In this document: positions 14,087 through 22,054 of the stretch, in pieces
Position numbering within the stretch: the stretch's first letter is position 1
Layout of the letters: the number at the start of each line of letters is the position of its first letter
NCBI GenBank assembly: GCA_964421085.1
Contig: CAYQVO010000040.1
Location: forward strand, 1-34,691
Direction of reading: 5' to 3'
DNA from: CAYQVO01 sp964421085
Lineage (GTDB): Bacteria > Bdellovibrionota_C > UBA2361 > CAYQVO01
DNA length: 34,691 nucleotides
Program-made: the position numbers and the translations under genes
The notes under the pieces: model-generated
Database searches by the model: none
What the model was told of the DNA's origin: nothing
What the model saw: the letters and a program-made list of their open reading frames with translations, nothing else

Positions 14087-16299
14087 AACTGATGCCTGAC
14101 CATAGAGCTTTCACGGGGAAACGGGCGAGGCTGGCGTATTCCGCCGTAATCGGATTCAGGATTTTGTTCTTTACGGCGCTTGTTTACGTGCTGGACAGCC
14201 TGCTCAAACCAGGCACTTCGCCCCTGCTGCTCTCCGCCGGCGCCACCACTGGAATAATCTTCTCTTCGAGCCTTTCATTTACGCGACTTCGGACGCCTGG
14301 ATTATTCGCCGTACTCGCGGTACTTGCCGCGGGATATCTTGTGTCTGGAAATCTCCTTCAGGAGTTCGAATCTTCGGGAGACCACATCTTCCGCGGTTAT
14401 CTGGTGTCCTCGCATCTCAATCTCTTCTCTCTCGCATTCCTTGTAACTGCAGTCGCCACATGGCTGTTCTGGCGCTTCAGATTCATCCTCACACTCGAAG
14501 CTTTTCTGTGCACGTCGGTAATTATCTACCTGCTCTCTGCGCACAGGAATTACCGTTTTGATACGCCGCTCATAATCAACACCCTGTCCTGGGGCCTCGG
14601 CATGGAGCAGCTTCAGCTCCTTATCTGGATCGGCGTCCTGTCTGTATGTTTTCTCGTGGTGTATTTCTACTGCGCGACAATTCCGGAGCGTCCATTCGCG
14701 GGAAAACCGCAGGTGATACCCGAGGTTTACAGATCGAGGCGCGCGCGGTGGTCCGCTGTCGCGGCGGGAGTATCCGCCGGGATACTTCTTTTCTTCGTGG
14801 GCAGAGAAGTTTACAGGTATCACAACAAGGCGGCGCTTACGCGCATAGCAAACGGGGTCGGACAGGAGAATGAAGAGGGACTGAGTCCGCTCGGATTTCA
14901 CTCTGCTCTCGGGTCGACTAATCAGCCTTCTGCGCTCGTAAGACTGGAGGGCGACTACAAGGAGAATCCTTTTTCTCCGATGCTGTACATGAGAGAAACT
15001 GCTCTGTCGCAGTTCAACGGCAAAGAAATTGTCATAGCTTCTCACAGGTTCGATCGTGACGCGGAGCAGATGAGTCCCGGTTATGAATATGCGAGAGAGG
15101 AGGATTCAGGTCTTTTCCAGCGCAAGCAGCTGACGCAGTCGATGTATCTTCTGACTGACCATAAGAATGCGTTTGCGATTGACTATCCCATCTCATTCAA
15201 GCAGCTCAAAAATCCAAATGTCAAAAGGTTCAAGACTGCCTATCAGGCAGTATCCGTTGTGCCGGCATTCTCCATGGAGGAACTCGCAGGGAAGCCGCTC
15301 GGAGATCCTCGATGGTCGGCGGAAGAAGTGGATCTCTATCTGCAGCAGCACGGCGACCCCCGGTACAGAGAATTCGCTTTCAAAGTGGCCGGCACGCTTA
15401 TTTCCCCCCTTGATAAGGCGCGTGCCGTCACGGCATGGCTTTCAAAGAACGCGACCTATACCCTTACACCCAACCACAAGGAAAATGAAAACGATCCGGT
15501 GGCTCCGTTTCTGTTCGGAGACCTCCGGGGCTACTGTGTGCACTTTGCGCACTCGATGGTCTACCTCTTCCGCGCCCTCGGTATCCCGTCGCGAATCGGC
15601 ACTGGATACCTTACCGACATGAGCCAGGCCAAAGACGGGCACGTTCTGCTCAGAATGAGCGACAGACACGCATGGGCAGAGATTTATTTCGGGGGGGTCG
15701 GGTGGGTTCCCTTCGATGTTCAGCCGGAAAACGTCGAGAGTCACGCCGAAACACAGGTGGATGCGAAGCTTCTTGAAGATTTGATGCAGATGATCGGGCC
15801 TGACGAAACAGTGCTTCCATCTGACGTCCTCAACGGAGAGAAAAGCGACGAAGAAATGCCCGGACCGATTCCTCTTCCCGACAGAAGACAGGTCGCCGCG
15901 GCTGCCGCAGCCGCTCTTGGTATCGCGATTATTCTGAAGCTTTATCTCGTGTTCGGGTGGCTTCTGCCCGCCTCTCCGGCAGGGAGACTCAAGAGGAGCT
16001 ACCGGGCCGTTCTTGCATGGCTTGACGATCTCGGCTTCGAACGGAACGAGGGTGAGACAAGGCAGGAATTCAGCGCAAGGGTACGGGAGGCGCCGGGCGT
16101 AAACATGAGCGGCCTGAGTTCCGCTGTTTCGGCTCTTGTTTATTCGAAGGAAGGACCTCTCGGAGTCGGACACGAGTCGGTAAATTCAGCTCATGAGCAG
16201 GCGTGGAAATCCCTCGGTGCGATACCCTGGTACAGACGGCTGATTGCATTCTTCAGTCCGTCGTCTCTCATCGCATTTCTCGGGGGGAGCGGATGGTGA
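14083..16299 (+). CDS. TgpA-like membrane transglutaminase-family protein
   Basis: About 738 residues. The N-terminal third has several membrane helices, then an extracytoplasmic region with a transglutaminase/papain-like core. The catalytic triad is recognisable: Cys485 in RGYCVHFAHSMVYLFRALGI, His529 in DRHAWAEIYF and Asp545 in VPFDVQPE. A further membrane helix (AAAAAAALGIAIILKLYLVF) and a small cytoplasmic tail of DUF4129 type follow (YRAVLAWLDDLGFERNEGET). The architecture matches TgpA-type proteins found with DUF58 and MoxR. The start is the ATG at 14083 overlapping the DUF58 stop; ATG 14092 is possible. The substrate, probably an envelope protein or peptide, is unknown. Confidence 0.88.
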   Translation: MKLMPDHRAFTGKRARLAYSAVIGFRILFFTALVYVLDSLLKPGTSPLLLSAGATTGIIFSSSLSFTRLRTPGLFAVLAVLAAGYLVSGNLLQEFESSGDHIFRGYLVSSHLNLFSLAFLVTAVATWLFWRFRFILTLEAFLCTSVIIYLLSAHRNYRFDTPLIINTLSWGLGMEQLQLLIWIGVLSVCFLVVYFYCATIPERPFAGKPQVIPEVYRSRRARWSAVAAGVSAGILLFFVGREVYRYHNKAALTRIANGVGQENEEGLSPLGFHSALGSTNQPSALVRLEGDYKENPFSPMLYMRETALSQFNGKEIVIASHRFDRDAEQMSPGYEYAREEDSGLFQRKQLTQSMYLLTDHKNAFAIDYPISFKQLKNPNVKRFKTAYQAVSVVPAFSMEELAGKPLGDPRWSAEEVDLYLQQHGDPRYREFAFKVAGTLISPLDKARAVTAWLSKNATYTLTPNHKENENDPVAPFLFGDLRGYCVHFAHSMVYLFRALGIPSRIGTGYLTDMSQAKDGHVLLRMSDRHAWAEIYFGGVGWVPFDVQPENVESHAETQVDAKLLEDLMQMIGPDETVLPSDVLNGEKSDEEMPGPIPLPDRRQVAAAAAAALGIAIILKLYLVFGWLLPASPAGRLKRSYRAVLAWLDDLGFERNEGETRQEFSARVREAPGVNMSGLSSAVSALVYSKEGPLGVGHESVNSAHEQAWKSLGAIPWYRRLIAFFSPSSLIAFLGGSGW

Positions 16300-18248
16300 G
16301 GGAGAGATTGCCGCATCCGTTGAGAGATTGGCGGGCGTTTCGAGTAAAGCTCGAAACGCCCGTAATGACGGGACTGGCCTTCCTTCTGATTCTTTTTACG
16401 GTGCCGCTCCTTCATGCCGAAATCAGCGACCCTTTCAACCCCTTCGAAAAAGACTCGGATATTACAACCGACGAACAGGGCGACAGGGAAAAAAGCGCGA
16501 GGCAGCTCATACTCGAAGCCACGGTTCTTCTTTATGATGATCGGCTTCTCGACGCGAGAACGAAACTCCTGCGCGCCCTTCAGAGAGAACCGGAAGAGTA
16601 CCGCACCCATACAATGCTCTCCGCATACTACCTCGATCACGTGGGTCATTTCAGGCTGTCACTGAAGTATGTGAAGCGCGCTATGGAGCTCTTTTACCGG
16701 CAGGAGGGATATCCTCCCTACGATGATTTTCTGAAGCGCAACGCGCATGAGCAGCTCCTTTATCTTTTATCGCAGGTCCGCCTGAATCTCGACGACTACG
16801 AGGGCTCGCTGCAGGTTCTGGATGAGTTTACTTCTTATGGATATACGTCGGCATGGTACCCGGGATCGCGCGCATGGGTCCTTATGAAGCTTGGCCGGAT
16901 TGAGGAAGCGATTAAAGTGGCGAGGACCGGCGTGCTGGAGGCGGCGGAACCCGGCCGAACGATGAATATGCTCGGCATTCTTCTCTCAATGAACGGCGAG
17001 AGGGAATCTTCGCTCGCCGTGTTCCGCGAAGCGATTGCATACGAACTTTCACAGGGGAGAGAGGGGCAGCCCGCGACCCCTCTCAATAATTCAGGGGAGG
17101 TTTACAAAGAGATGTTTCTCGAACGGGAAGCGGAACGGTCCTGGCTCCGTGCGACAAGCCTTCCAGACGGGTGTGAACACGTTCTCCCGAGCCTGAACCT
17201 CGTGATTCTTTATATAGAGGAGTTCAATCTTGCGGGGGCAAAACGCGCTGTCGATTCATTTGAAGCGTGTATCGCGCAGTACCCTCTCCGGAACGGCGAG
17301 GAGCATAAGGCTCTGGTCGCGCTTGCCCGCGGCCGCATAGCCCTTCATGCCGGACAGCTCCGGGATGCTGAAAAGCTTCTCGAAGAGTCTCTTCAGAAGA
17401 GGCAGTGGTTCGGAAAGATTGGAACCTCGCTCGAAGATCTGGAGGCGGCTCTCTACTCGTCGATAGCCCAGCTCAGGATCCGCCAGAATAACCATCTTGC
17501 GACGGCAAAGCACGACTCAATCATTCAGTATCTCGGCTCACTCAAAACCCGCGCGTATAACCGGATCAGGGCGTGGTGGTATTTCCGGAAGGCGCGGCAG
17601 GTGCTGGCTGAAGATTTATCCGACATCGAAGACCTGTATATCCGGAATACAGACAGCCTCCTTGAATATTCCACTCTCGGTGAAGTGCTGGCAGGTTATC
17701 CGACGGGACTTTTGAAGAAGCGGATCGAGGAGGAAGAGAAAAAAGACGGCCGGATGCAGGCCGTTCCTTACTACAGGATTTATCTGGCGGAAAACTATCT
17801 GCAGCGCGGCAGGAAGACCGAGGGTCTTGTGCTCTTGAGAAGCGGTCTCGCCACTTTACGGCAGTCGGAAGATGTTCTTCTCTTCGTGCACGCAACCGCT
17901 CTTCTTCTGCGAACTCTGGACCCTTACTCTGCAGAGTATGCGGCACTGACGCGGAAGATCATGGGAATTGCGCCGGCGGAACTCCGAAATTACGGACATC
18001 CCCTTCCGGTCGTTCTGCAGCAGACGCCGGATGAGTCGATCGAGGACGCTGTTAACGGCAGCGCCTTTCTGCCCGCAGCGGTGCCGGGTATCAGATTCAC
18101 GATAGTCTCGGATCGGACTGACAAGGGGTACCGGTTGAGGTTTCTCTCACAAGATTCTAAAGTCGAGGAAAGAACGGTTACAGGAACCAACCCGGTCGAC
18201 GCAGTCAACAAGCTTTCAGACGCAGTTTTTTCGGAAAAAGTGGAATAA
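16293..18248 (+). CDS. TPR-repeat protein with N-terminal signal or anchor
   Basis: About 651 residues. After a charged N-terminus comes a hydrophobic segment (MTGLAFLLILFTVPLLHAE) that could be a signal peptide. The rest is helical with TPR-like pairs, for example ARQLILEATVLLYDDRLLDA near the start, an SLQVLDEFTSYGY unit and AEKLLEESLQKRQW. The ATG at 16293 overlaps the TgpA-like stop by 7 bp and is preceded by a GGGGGGAG site, implying translational coupling. A TPR protein in this cluster probably serves as an adaptor or scaffold for the envelope complex; that is inference. The last 60 residues (FTIVSDRTDKGYRLRFLSQD) look beta-rich and may be a separate domain. Confidence 0.82.
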   Translation: MVRERLPHPLRDWRAFRVKLETPVMTGLAFLLILFTVPLLHAEISDPFNPFEKDSDITTDEQGDREKSARQLILEATVLLYDDRLLDARTKLLRALQREPEEYRTHTMLSAYYLDHVGHFRLSLKYVKRAMELFYRQEGYPPYDDFLKRNAHEQLLYLLSQVRLNLDDYEGSLQVLDEFTSYGYTSAWYPGSRAWVLMKLGRIEEAIKVARTGVLEAAEPGRTMNMLGILLSMNGERESSLAVFREAIAYELSQGREGQPATPLNNSGEVYKEMFLEREAERSWLRATSLPDGCEHVLPSLNLVILYIEEFNLAGAKRAVDSFEACIAQYPLRNGEEHKALVALARGRIALHAGQLRDAEKLLEESLQKRQWFGKIGTSLEDLEAALYSSIAQLRIRQNNHLATAKHDSIIQYLGSLKTRAYNRIRAWWYFRKARQVLAEDLSDIEDLYIRNTDSLLEYSTLGEVLAGYPTGLLKKRIEEEEKKDGRMQAVPYYRIYLAENYLQRGRKTEGLVLLRSGLATLRQSEDVLLFVHATALLLRTLDPYSAEYAALTRKIMGIAPAELRNYGHPLPVVLQQTPDESIEDAVNGSAFLPAAVPGIRFTIVSDRTDKGYRLRFLSQDSKVEERTVTGTNPVDAVNKLSDAVFSEKVE

Positions 18249-18254
18249 GAACGT

Positions 18255-19238
18255 ATGAGCAATATTTCTTCTGCATTTGAAACCGGTGAGAAGTTGAGAA
18301 CCGCCCTGGCCAGAGTAATTCGCGGACGGGATGACACGATCCGGCTGGTGCTTACAGCGCTGTTCGCCGATGGTCACGTGCTTCTTGAGGACTATCCGGG
18401 TTCCGGAAAGACTACTCTCAGCAAGACGCTCGGAAACCTGATCCGGACCGATACCGAGGGGCCGGGCCTTGAATATATCCTTCCTTTCCGGCGCATACAG
18501 TTTACTCCCGACATGCTTCCGGGAGATGTGCTTGGTGTCAATGTGTTCGAAGCTCAGACAGGTTCATTCCGTTTCATGCACGGACCGGTGTTTGCGCACG
18601 TTGTGCTTGCAGATGAAATCAACCGGACGGGTCCGAAGGTTCAGGCGGCCTTTCTCGAATGCATGGCTGAGAAACAGGTGACTATCGACAATATTACATA
18701 CCCTCTCGACAGGCTTTTCTTCGTCATAGGAACCCAGAACCCGCTTGATATCGCCGGGACATATCCCCTGCCCCTTGTGCAGCTCGACCGGTTTCTTCTC
18801 AAAGTCCCGATGGCATACGTCGACGCAGAAACCGAAGTGGAGATTCTCGAACATCATCAGGAGATCGTGGATGCAGTGGAACACGTTCACCCTGTCTGCA
18901 CCCGAAGCGAGATTCTTTCTGCGCGCGCGGCCTCAGCTGATATTTATGTAAGCCCTGCCATGCGCGACGCAATTGTTGATATCATACAGAGTACCCGGAA
19001 AAATCCCGCTGTCCAGTTTGGCGCATCGACGCGCGCGGCACTCATGCTTCAGGCATCAGTCAAAGCATGGGCGCTTCTGCAGGGCAGAGACTTCGCAAGC
19101 GAGGATGATTTGAAAACGGTAGCCCCCTTCGTTCTCATGCACCGTCTCCGTTTTCATGGCGGCGCGGCGGAACCTCTTGCGCTGCTCAGAGAGATCATGG
19201 CGCCAAGTCTGGAGCGGCTCATTAAGAAAGGGATGTAG
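18255..19238 (+). CDS. MoxR-family AAA+ ATPase
   Basis: 327 residues. Walker A is EDYPGSGKTT (45-54) and Walker B VVLADEINR (116-124). The family motifs FRRIQFTPDMLPGDVLGV and FFVIGTQNPLDIAGTYPLP (sensor 1 region) are present, with the C-terminal lid region RAALMLQASVKAWALLQGR. MoxR ATPases act as chaperones that activate or assemble partner complexes, usually with DUF58/VWA proteins encoded beside them. It follows the TPR gene after 6 bp, closing the four-gene set; in many genomes moxR is first, so the order here is unusual. Confidence 0.95.
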   Translation: MSNISSAFETGEKLRTALARVIRGRDDTIRLVLTALFADGHVLLEDYPGSGKTTLSKTLGNLIRTDTEGPGLEYILPFRRIQFTPDMLPGDVLGVNVFEAQTGSFRFMHGPVFAHVVLADEINRTGPKVQAAFLECMAEKQVTIDNITYPLDRLFFVIGTQNPLDIAGTYPLPLVQLDRFLLKVPMAYVDAETEVEILEHHQEIVDAVEHVHPVCTRSEILSARAASADIYVSPAMRDAIVDIIQSTRKNPAVQFGASTRAALMLQASVKAWALLQGRDFASEDDLKTVAPFVLMHRLRFHGGAAEPLALLREIMAPSLERLIKKGM

Positions 19239-19328
19239 AATTAGTTATCGGCGGTTTAATCCCCCTTGACCGATACTCGAAACCCGGGTTAGCCTGATGG
19301 TGTGCAGATTACCCTCCCATTGCGAAAT

Positions 19329-19418
19329 ATGAAAAAAGTCAGGATTCGTCCGGCAGATCTGCCGGTATTCATACTGGCCGCGCTGCTTCTTTACTGGCTC
19401 AGCTCCTGTGGCGGATAG
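19329..19418 (+). CDS. possible 29-residue small lipoprotein
   Basis: A short frame reads MKKVRIRPADLPVFILAALL then LYWLSSCGG and TAG: a basic N-terminus, a hydrophobic stretch and an LSSC lipobox-like end at Cys27, with only two residues after the Cys. The stop lies 9 bp before the GTG of the next gene, and that gene's AGGAAG site overlaps it, so the two could be translationally coupled. Against it, no clear Shine-Dalgarno precedes the ATG, and a mature chain of three residues would be extreme. It could be a leader peptide or a small membrane peptide instead. Confidence 0.35.
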   Translation: MKKVRIRPADLPVFILAALLLYWLSSCGG

Positions 19419-19427
19419 GAAGTAATA

Positions 19428-20258
19428 GTGACAATGAGCCAGCGCCAGATATTCCTTCAAGCTCTTGAAGGCCTGCTCAGGCCTCTCGCAAGGTTCTGTC
19501 TGCGACGCTCGCTGAAACTTCAGGAATTCATAGAAACTGCAAAGACGGTTTTTCTGCAGGTTGCGGCCGAGGAAATAGCGCGTGAGGGAGCGGCGGTCAG
19601 CACCAGCCGGCTCAGCGTTATAACCGGGCTTCACAGGCGGGACGTCATGCGTCTTTTCAGGAAACAGGAGACAAAGCTCTCCGCCGATACCAGCATCGTT
19701 GCGCGGGTCATCGGCCAGTGGCAGCAGGACTCGAGGTTTTCGACCAGGGGAGGAAAAGCCCTTCCACTGCGCTTTGAAGGCAGGAACAGCGAATTCATGC
19801 AGCTTGTGCGATCAGTCAGCAAAGATCTCAACCCTTACACAGTGATGTTCGAACTGGAACGCATCGGTGCAGTATCGAAGGATGGAGATACCATAAAGCT
19901 CGAAAGCAATGTTTACGTGCCGTCAGGCGATATTAAAGAAGCGCTCTCACTTCTTGCCTCCGATTCCGCGGATCTTGCCGAGGCCGTCGAAGAGAACATT
20001 TTCCGGCCGCAGGAGCTTCCGAATCTTCATATCAAGACTCAGTACGACAACATCTGCCCCGAGTTCATTCCCGAGATCCGCAAGTGGTTTCTCGAGCGCG
20101 GCGCACTTTTTCATGAAGAGGCGAGAAAGTTCCTCTCGAAGTTCGACAAGGATTTAAACCCGAAACTTGCCGGCAAGGAGGGCGGCGCAAGAGCCGCTGC
20201 CGGCACGTTCAGTATTGTGGAAGTAAACGCGACATCGGAGGAGGAAGACGAAGAATAA
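19428..20258 (+). CDS. DUF6502-like protein
   Basis: 276 residues starting at GTG 19428 with AGGAAG 6 bp upstream; the ATG two codons later is an alternative. The N-terminal half (LLRPLARFCLRRSLKLQEFI, TAKTVFLQVAAEEIA, RLSVITGLHRRDVMRLFRKQ) resembles DUF6502 proteins, with a helix-turn-helix-like segment at about 57-76. A second region from about 90 to 170 (ARVIGQWQQDSRFS, LPLRFEGRNSEFMQLVRSVS) is also shared with that family as I remember it. The tail is acidic (ATSEEEDEE). Function is not known; a DNA-binding or regulatory role is a guess from the N-terminal segment. Confidence 0.7.
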   Translation: MTMSQRQIFLQALEGLLRPLARFCLRRSLKLQEFIETAKTVFLQVAAEEIAREGAAVSTSRLSVITGLHRRDVMRLFRKQETKLSADTSIVARVIGQWQQDSRFSTRGGKALPLRFEGRNSEFMQLVRSVSKDLNPYTVMFELERIGAVSKDGDTIKLESNVYVPSGDIKEALSLLASDSADLAEAVEENIFRPQELPNLHIKTQYDNICPEFIPEIRKWFLERGALFHEEARKFLSKFDKDLNPKLAGKEGGARAAAGTFSIVEVNATSEEEDEE

Positions 20259-20268
20259 CCCTTTGCTG

Positions 20269-20357
20269 CGCTCAGGATAACAGGCTTTTTTGGTTTTCAT
20301 GGCCCCAGGGTGCCCCAGTTGCCATCCTCCTTGTTTGTCTGTCTGTTATCCTGAGCG
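20269..20357. repeat. 15-bp inverted repeat between convergent genes
   Basis: CGCTCAGGATAACAG (20269-20283) and CTGTTATCCTGAGCG (20343-20357) are perfect inverted copies 59 nt apart. The left arm is followed by GCTTTTTTGG, and the right arm continues as GAGTGAAGGA. This resembles the dispersed CCTGAGCGGAGTGAAGGA-type intergenic repeats common in bacterial genomes. In RNA it could form a long hairpin and serve as a bidirectional terminator between the DUF6502-like gene and murI. Confidence 0.65.
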
Positions 20358-20388
20358 GAGTGAAGGAAACGCGCGACCCGAAGGAGCG

Positions 20389-21192
20389 TCAAGCCTCGAG
20401 TTCCACTTTTGAACAAATCACCCCGTGCATTGAACCGAGGATCCGGCACGCAAAATCCCGGAACCCCGGCGTATTGTCTGTCATGCAGAGGGCAACTTCA
20501 CCAGCCGTTTCCCCGTCCCCGCCACTGATACCGAACGACTCCCGGAGTTCCCGGGCAACCGCATCAGAACTCGATACAAGAGCGACGTCTGGTCCAAAAA
20601 AATTCCCGAGGCTTTGTTCCAGCATTGGATAATGTGTGCACCCCAGTATAAGTGTATCGATGCGCTTTTCTCTGAGTGGGGTGAGATAATAAGCAATTGC
20701 CCGGTCCACAAGCTCTCCATCAAAAAACCCTTCCTCCACAAGCGGCACGAACAAAGGGCATGCGATGGAGAACACCTCGCAGGCACTGTCTGAAGAAGTC
20801 AGGGCTTTTTCGAAAGCCCCGCTTTTAATCGTTCCCTGTGTTCCTATTACACCTATGCGTCTGCCTTTTGCAGCCCGCAGTGCGGCCCTCGCCGTGGCGT
20901 CAATTGTACCGGTGACTGGAACAGAGATCCGCGTCCTCAGGTGATCCAGCGCCACAGAGGATGCGGTATTACAGGCGGCAATTATGTGATCAGTTTCATG
21001 AGAAAGAAGAAAGCGGGCACATTCTTCGGCGTACCTGATCACCGTTTCCGGGCTTTTGGTGCCATAGGGTACCCTGGCAGTGTCCCCAAGATAGAGGTAA
21101 TAACTGCAGGGAACGAGGCTCCGCACTTCCCTTAGAACCGTCAGCCCGCCAAGACCGCTGTCAAAAAGTCCTATTCTTTTCACGTCAGGCAT
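20389..21192 (-). CDS. murI: glutamate racemase
   Basis: Converts L- to D-glutamate for peptidoglycan in the cytoplasm. 267 residues, the usual length. Family motifs are intact: GLFDSGLGGLTVL (Asp11 region), LYLGDTARVPYG, the first catalytic Cys74 in IIAACNTASS and the second, Cys185 with His187, in LILGCTHYPM. The ATG at 21192 follows a GGAAG site 4 bp upstream. It is alone on the minus strand, divergent from infC and convergent with the DUF6502-like gene across the inverted repeat. Confidence 0.96.
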   Translation of the reverse strand: MPDVKRIGLFDSGLGGLTVLREVRSLVPCSYYLYLGDTARVPYGTKSPETVIRYAEECARFLLSHETDHIIAACNTASSVALDHLRTRISVPVTGTIDATARAALRAAKGRRIGVIGTQGTIKSGAFEKALTSSDSACEVFSIACPLFVPLVEEGFFDGELVDRAIAYYLTPLREKRIDTLILGCTHYPMLEQSLGNFFGPDVALVSSSDAVARELRESFGISGGDGETAGEVALCMTDNTPGFRDFACRILGSMHGVICSKVELEA

Positions 21193-21267
21193 TTATCTTC
21201 CGAAACAACGTGCTAATTCAACTGAAAAAGCCTTGAATTATTTCAGCTTAGAATGCATCCTACACAA

Positions 21268-21290
21268 AAAAGGCCGAAGGGCTTTTCTTT
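21268..21290 (+). terminator. attenuator-like hairpin in infC leader
   Basis: AAAAGGCC-GAA-GGGCTTTT can pair with one mismatch and is followed by CTTT. It lies about 30 nt before the infC start. Its A/T-flanked short GC stem looks like a weak intrinsic terminator, so it may attenuate infC. The evidence is structural only. Confidence 0.35.
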
Positions 21291-21316
21291 TACGCAACTT
21301 TTCAGGAGAGAACTTT

Positions 21317-21952
21317 TTGAATAACACCTCAAAGCCACCCTTCCGTGGCCCTTCTCGCTCGCGGATGCCTGTTCCGCCACCCGATGCACATAGAATAAAC
21401 GAATATATCACCGCAAGGGAAGTCAGAGTAATCGCCGAAGACGGGCGGCAGCTCGGAGTTTTGCCTCTTTCTCAGGCACTTGCAGAGTCTGAAAAGGCTG
21501 AACTCGATCTCGTCGAAGTAGCTCCTGACGCAAAGCCTCCTGTCTGCCGGCTGATGGATTACGGCAAGTTCAAGTACAAGGAACAGAAAAGGGATGCAGA
21601 GGCGAGAAAGAAAAGAACGGAGAATGTCGTCAAGGAACTCCGCATTCGTTACAGGACAGACACAGGCGACCTTGAAACAAAGCTCAAACATGCCCGCGAA
21701 TTTCTCGCGGAAGGAGACAAAGTCAAATTCAGCATGAGGTTCAAAGGCCGTGAGATCATGTACACAAATCTCGGTGTCGAAAAATTCAATCTTATCGCGG
21801 AGCGTCTTTCGGACGTAGCTACCGTTGACGAACAATCCCCGGCGCAGGGACGGCAGATGTATATTGTGTTCGCTCCCCTGAAGGAGAAATCTGCGAAGGC
21901 TGCAAAGCCGGTGTCAAAGGAAGAGAAGTCCGCACAGCCGCAGCAAAAATAG
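21317..21952 (+). CDS. infC: translation initiation factor IF-3
   Basis: About 211 residues. The N-domain begins HRINEYITAREVRVIAEDG, the linker region is APDAKPPVCRLMDYGKFKY followed by a Lys-rich EQKRDAEARKKR helix, and the C-domain has KELRIRYRTDTGDLETKLKH and VKFSMRFKGREIMYTNLG: a clear IF-3. IF-3 checks start codons and keeps 30S and 50S subunits apart. The start is taken as TTG 21317 with AGGAG 8 bp upstream; rare start codons are typical of infC and allow autoregulation. There is an extra Lys/Ala-rich tail of about 20 residues. The usual rpmI and rplT do not follow; a DUF6178-like gene does. Confidence 0.95.
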   Translation: MNNTSKPPFRGPSRSRMPVPPPDAHRINEYITAREVRVIAEDGRQLGVLPLSQALAESEKAELDLVEVAPDAKPPVCRLMDYGKFKYKEQKRDAEARKKRTENVVKELRIRYRTDTGDLETKLKHAREFLAEGDKVKFSMRFKGREIMYTNLGVEKFNLIAERLSDVATVDEQSPAQGRQMYIVFAPLKEKSAKAAKPVSKEEKSAQPQQK

Positions 21953-22054
21953 ACGCAGGCCGGAATTCTTCCGGGCTGAATCGTGCCCCGGACGAAGTGA
22001 GGGATCTCTTGTGCCCATGCGAAACGAATTGGTGCAAACTGGAAGAGCATGCAT

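Noticed and set aside
21953..22010. Hairpin CCGGAA-TTC-TTCCGG after infC as a terminator
   Set aside because: No T run follows; kept only as part of a repeat-like region.
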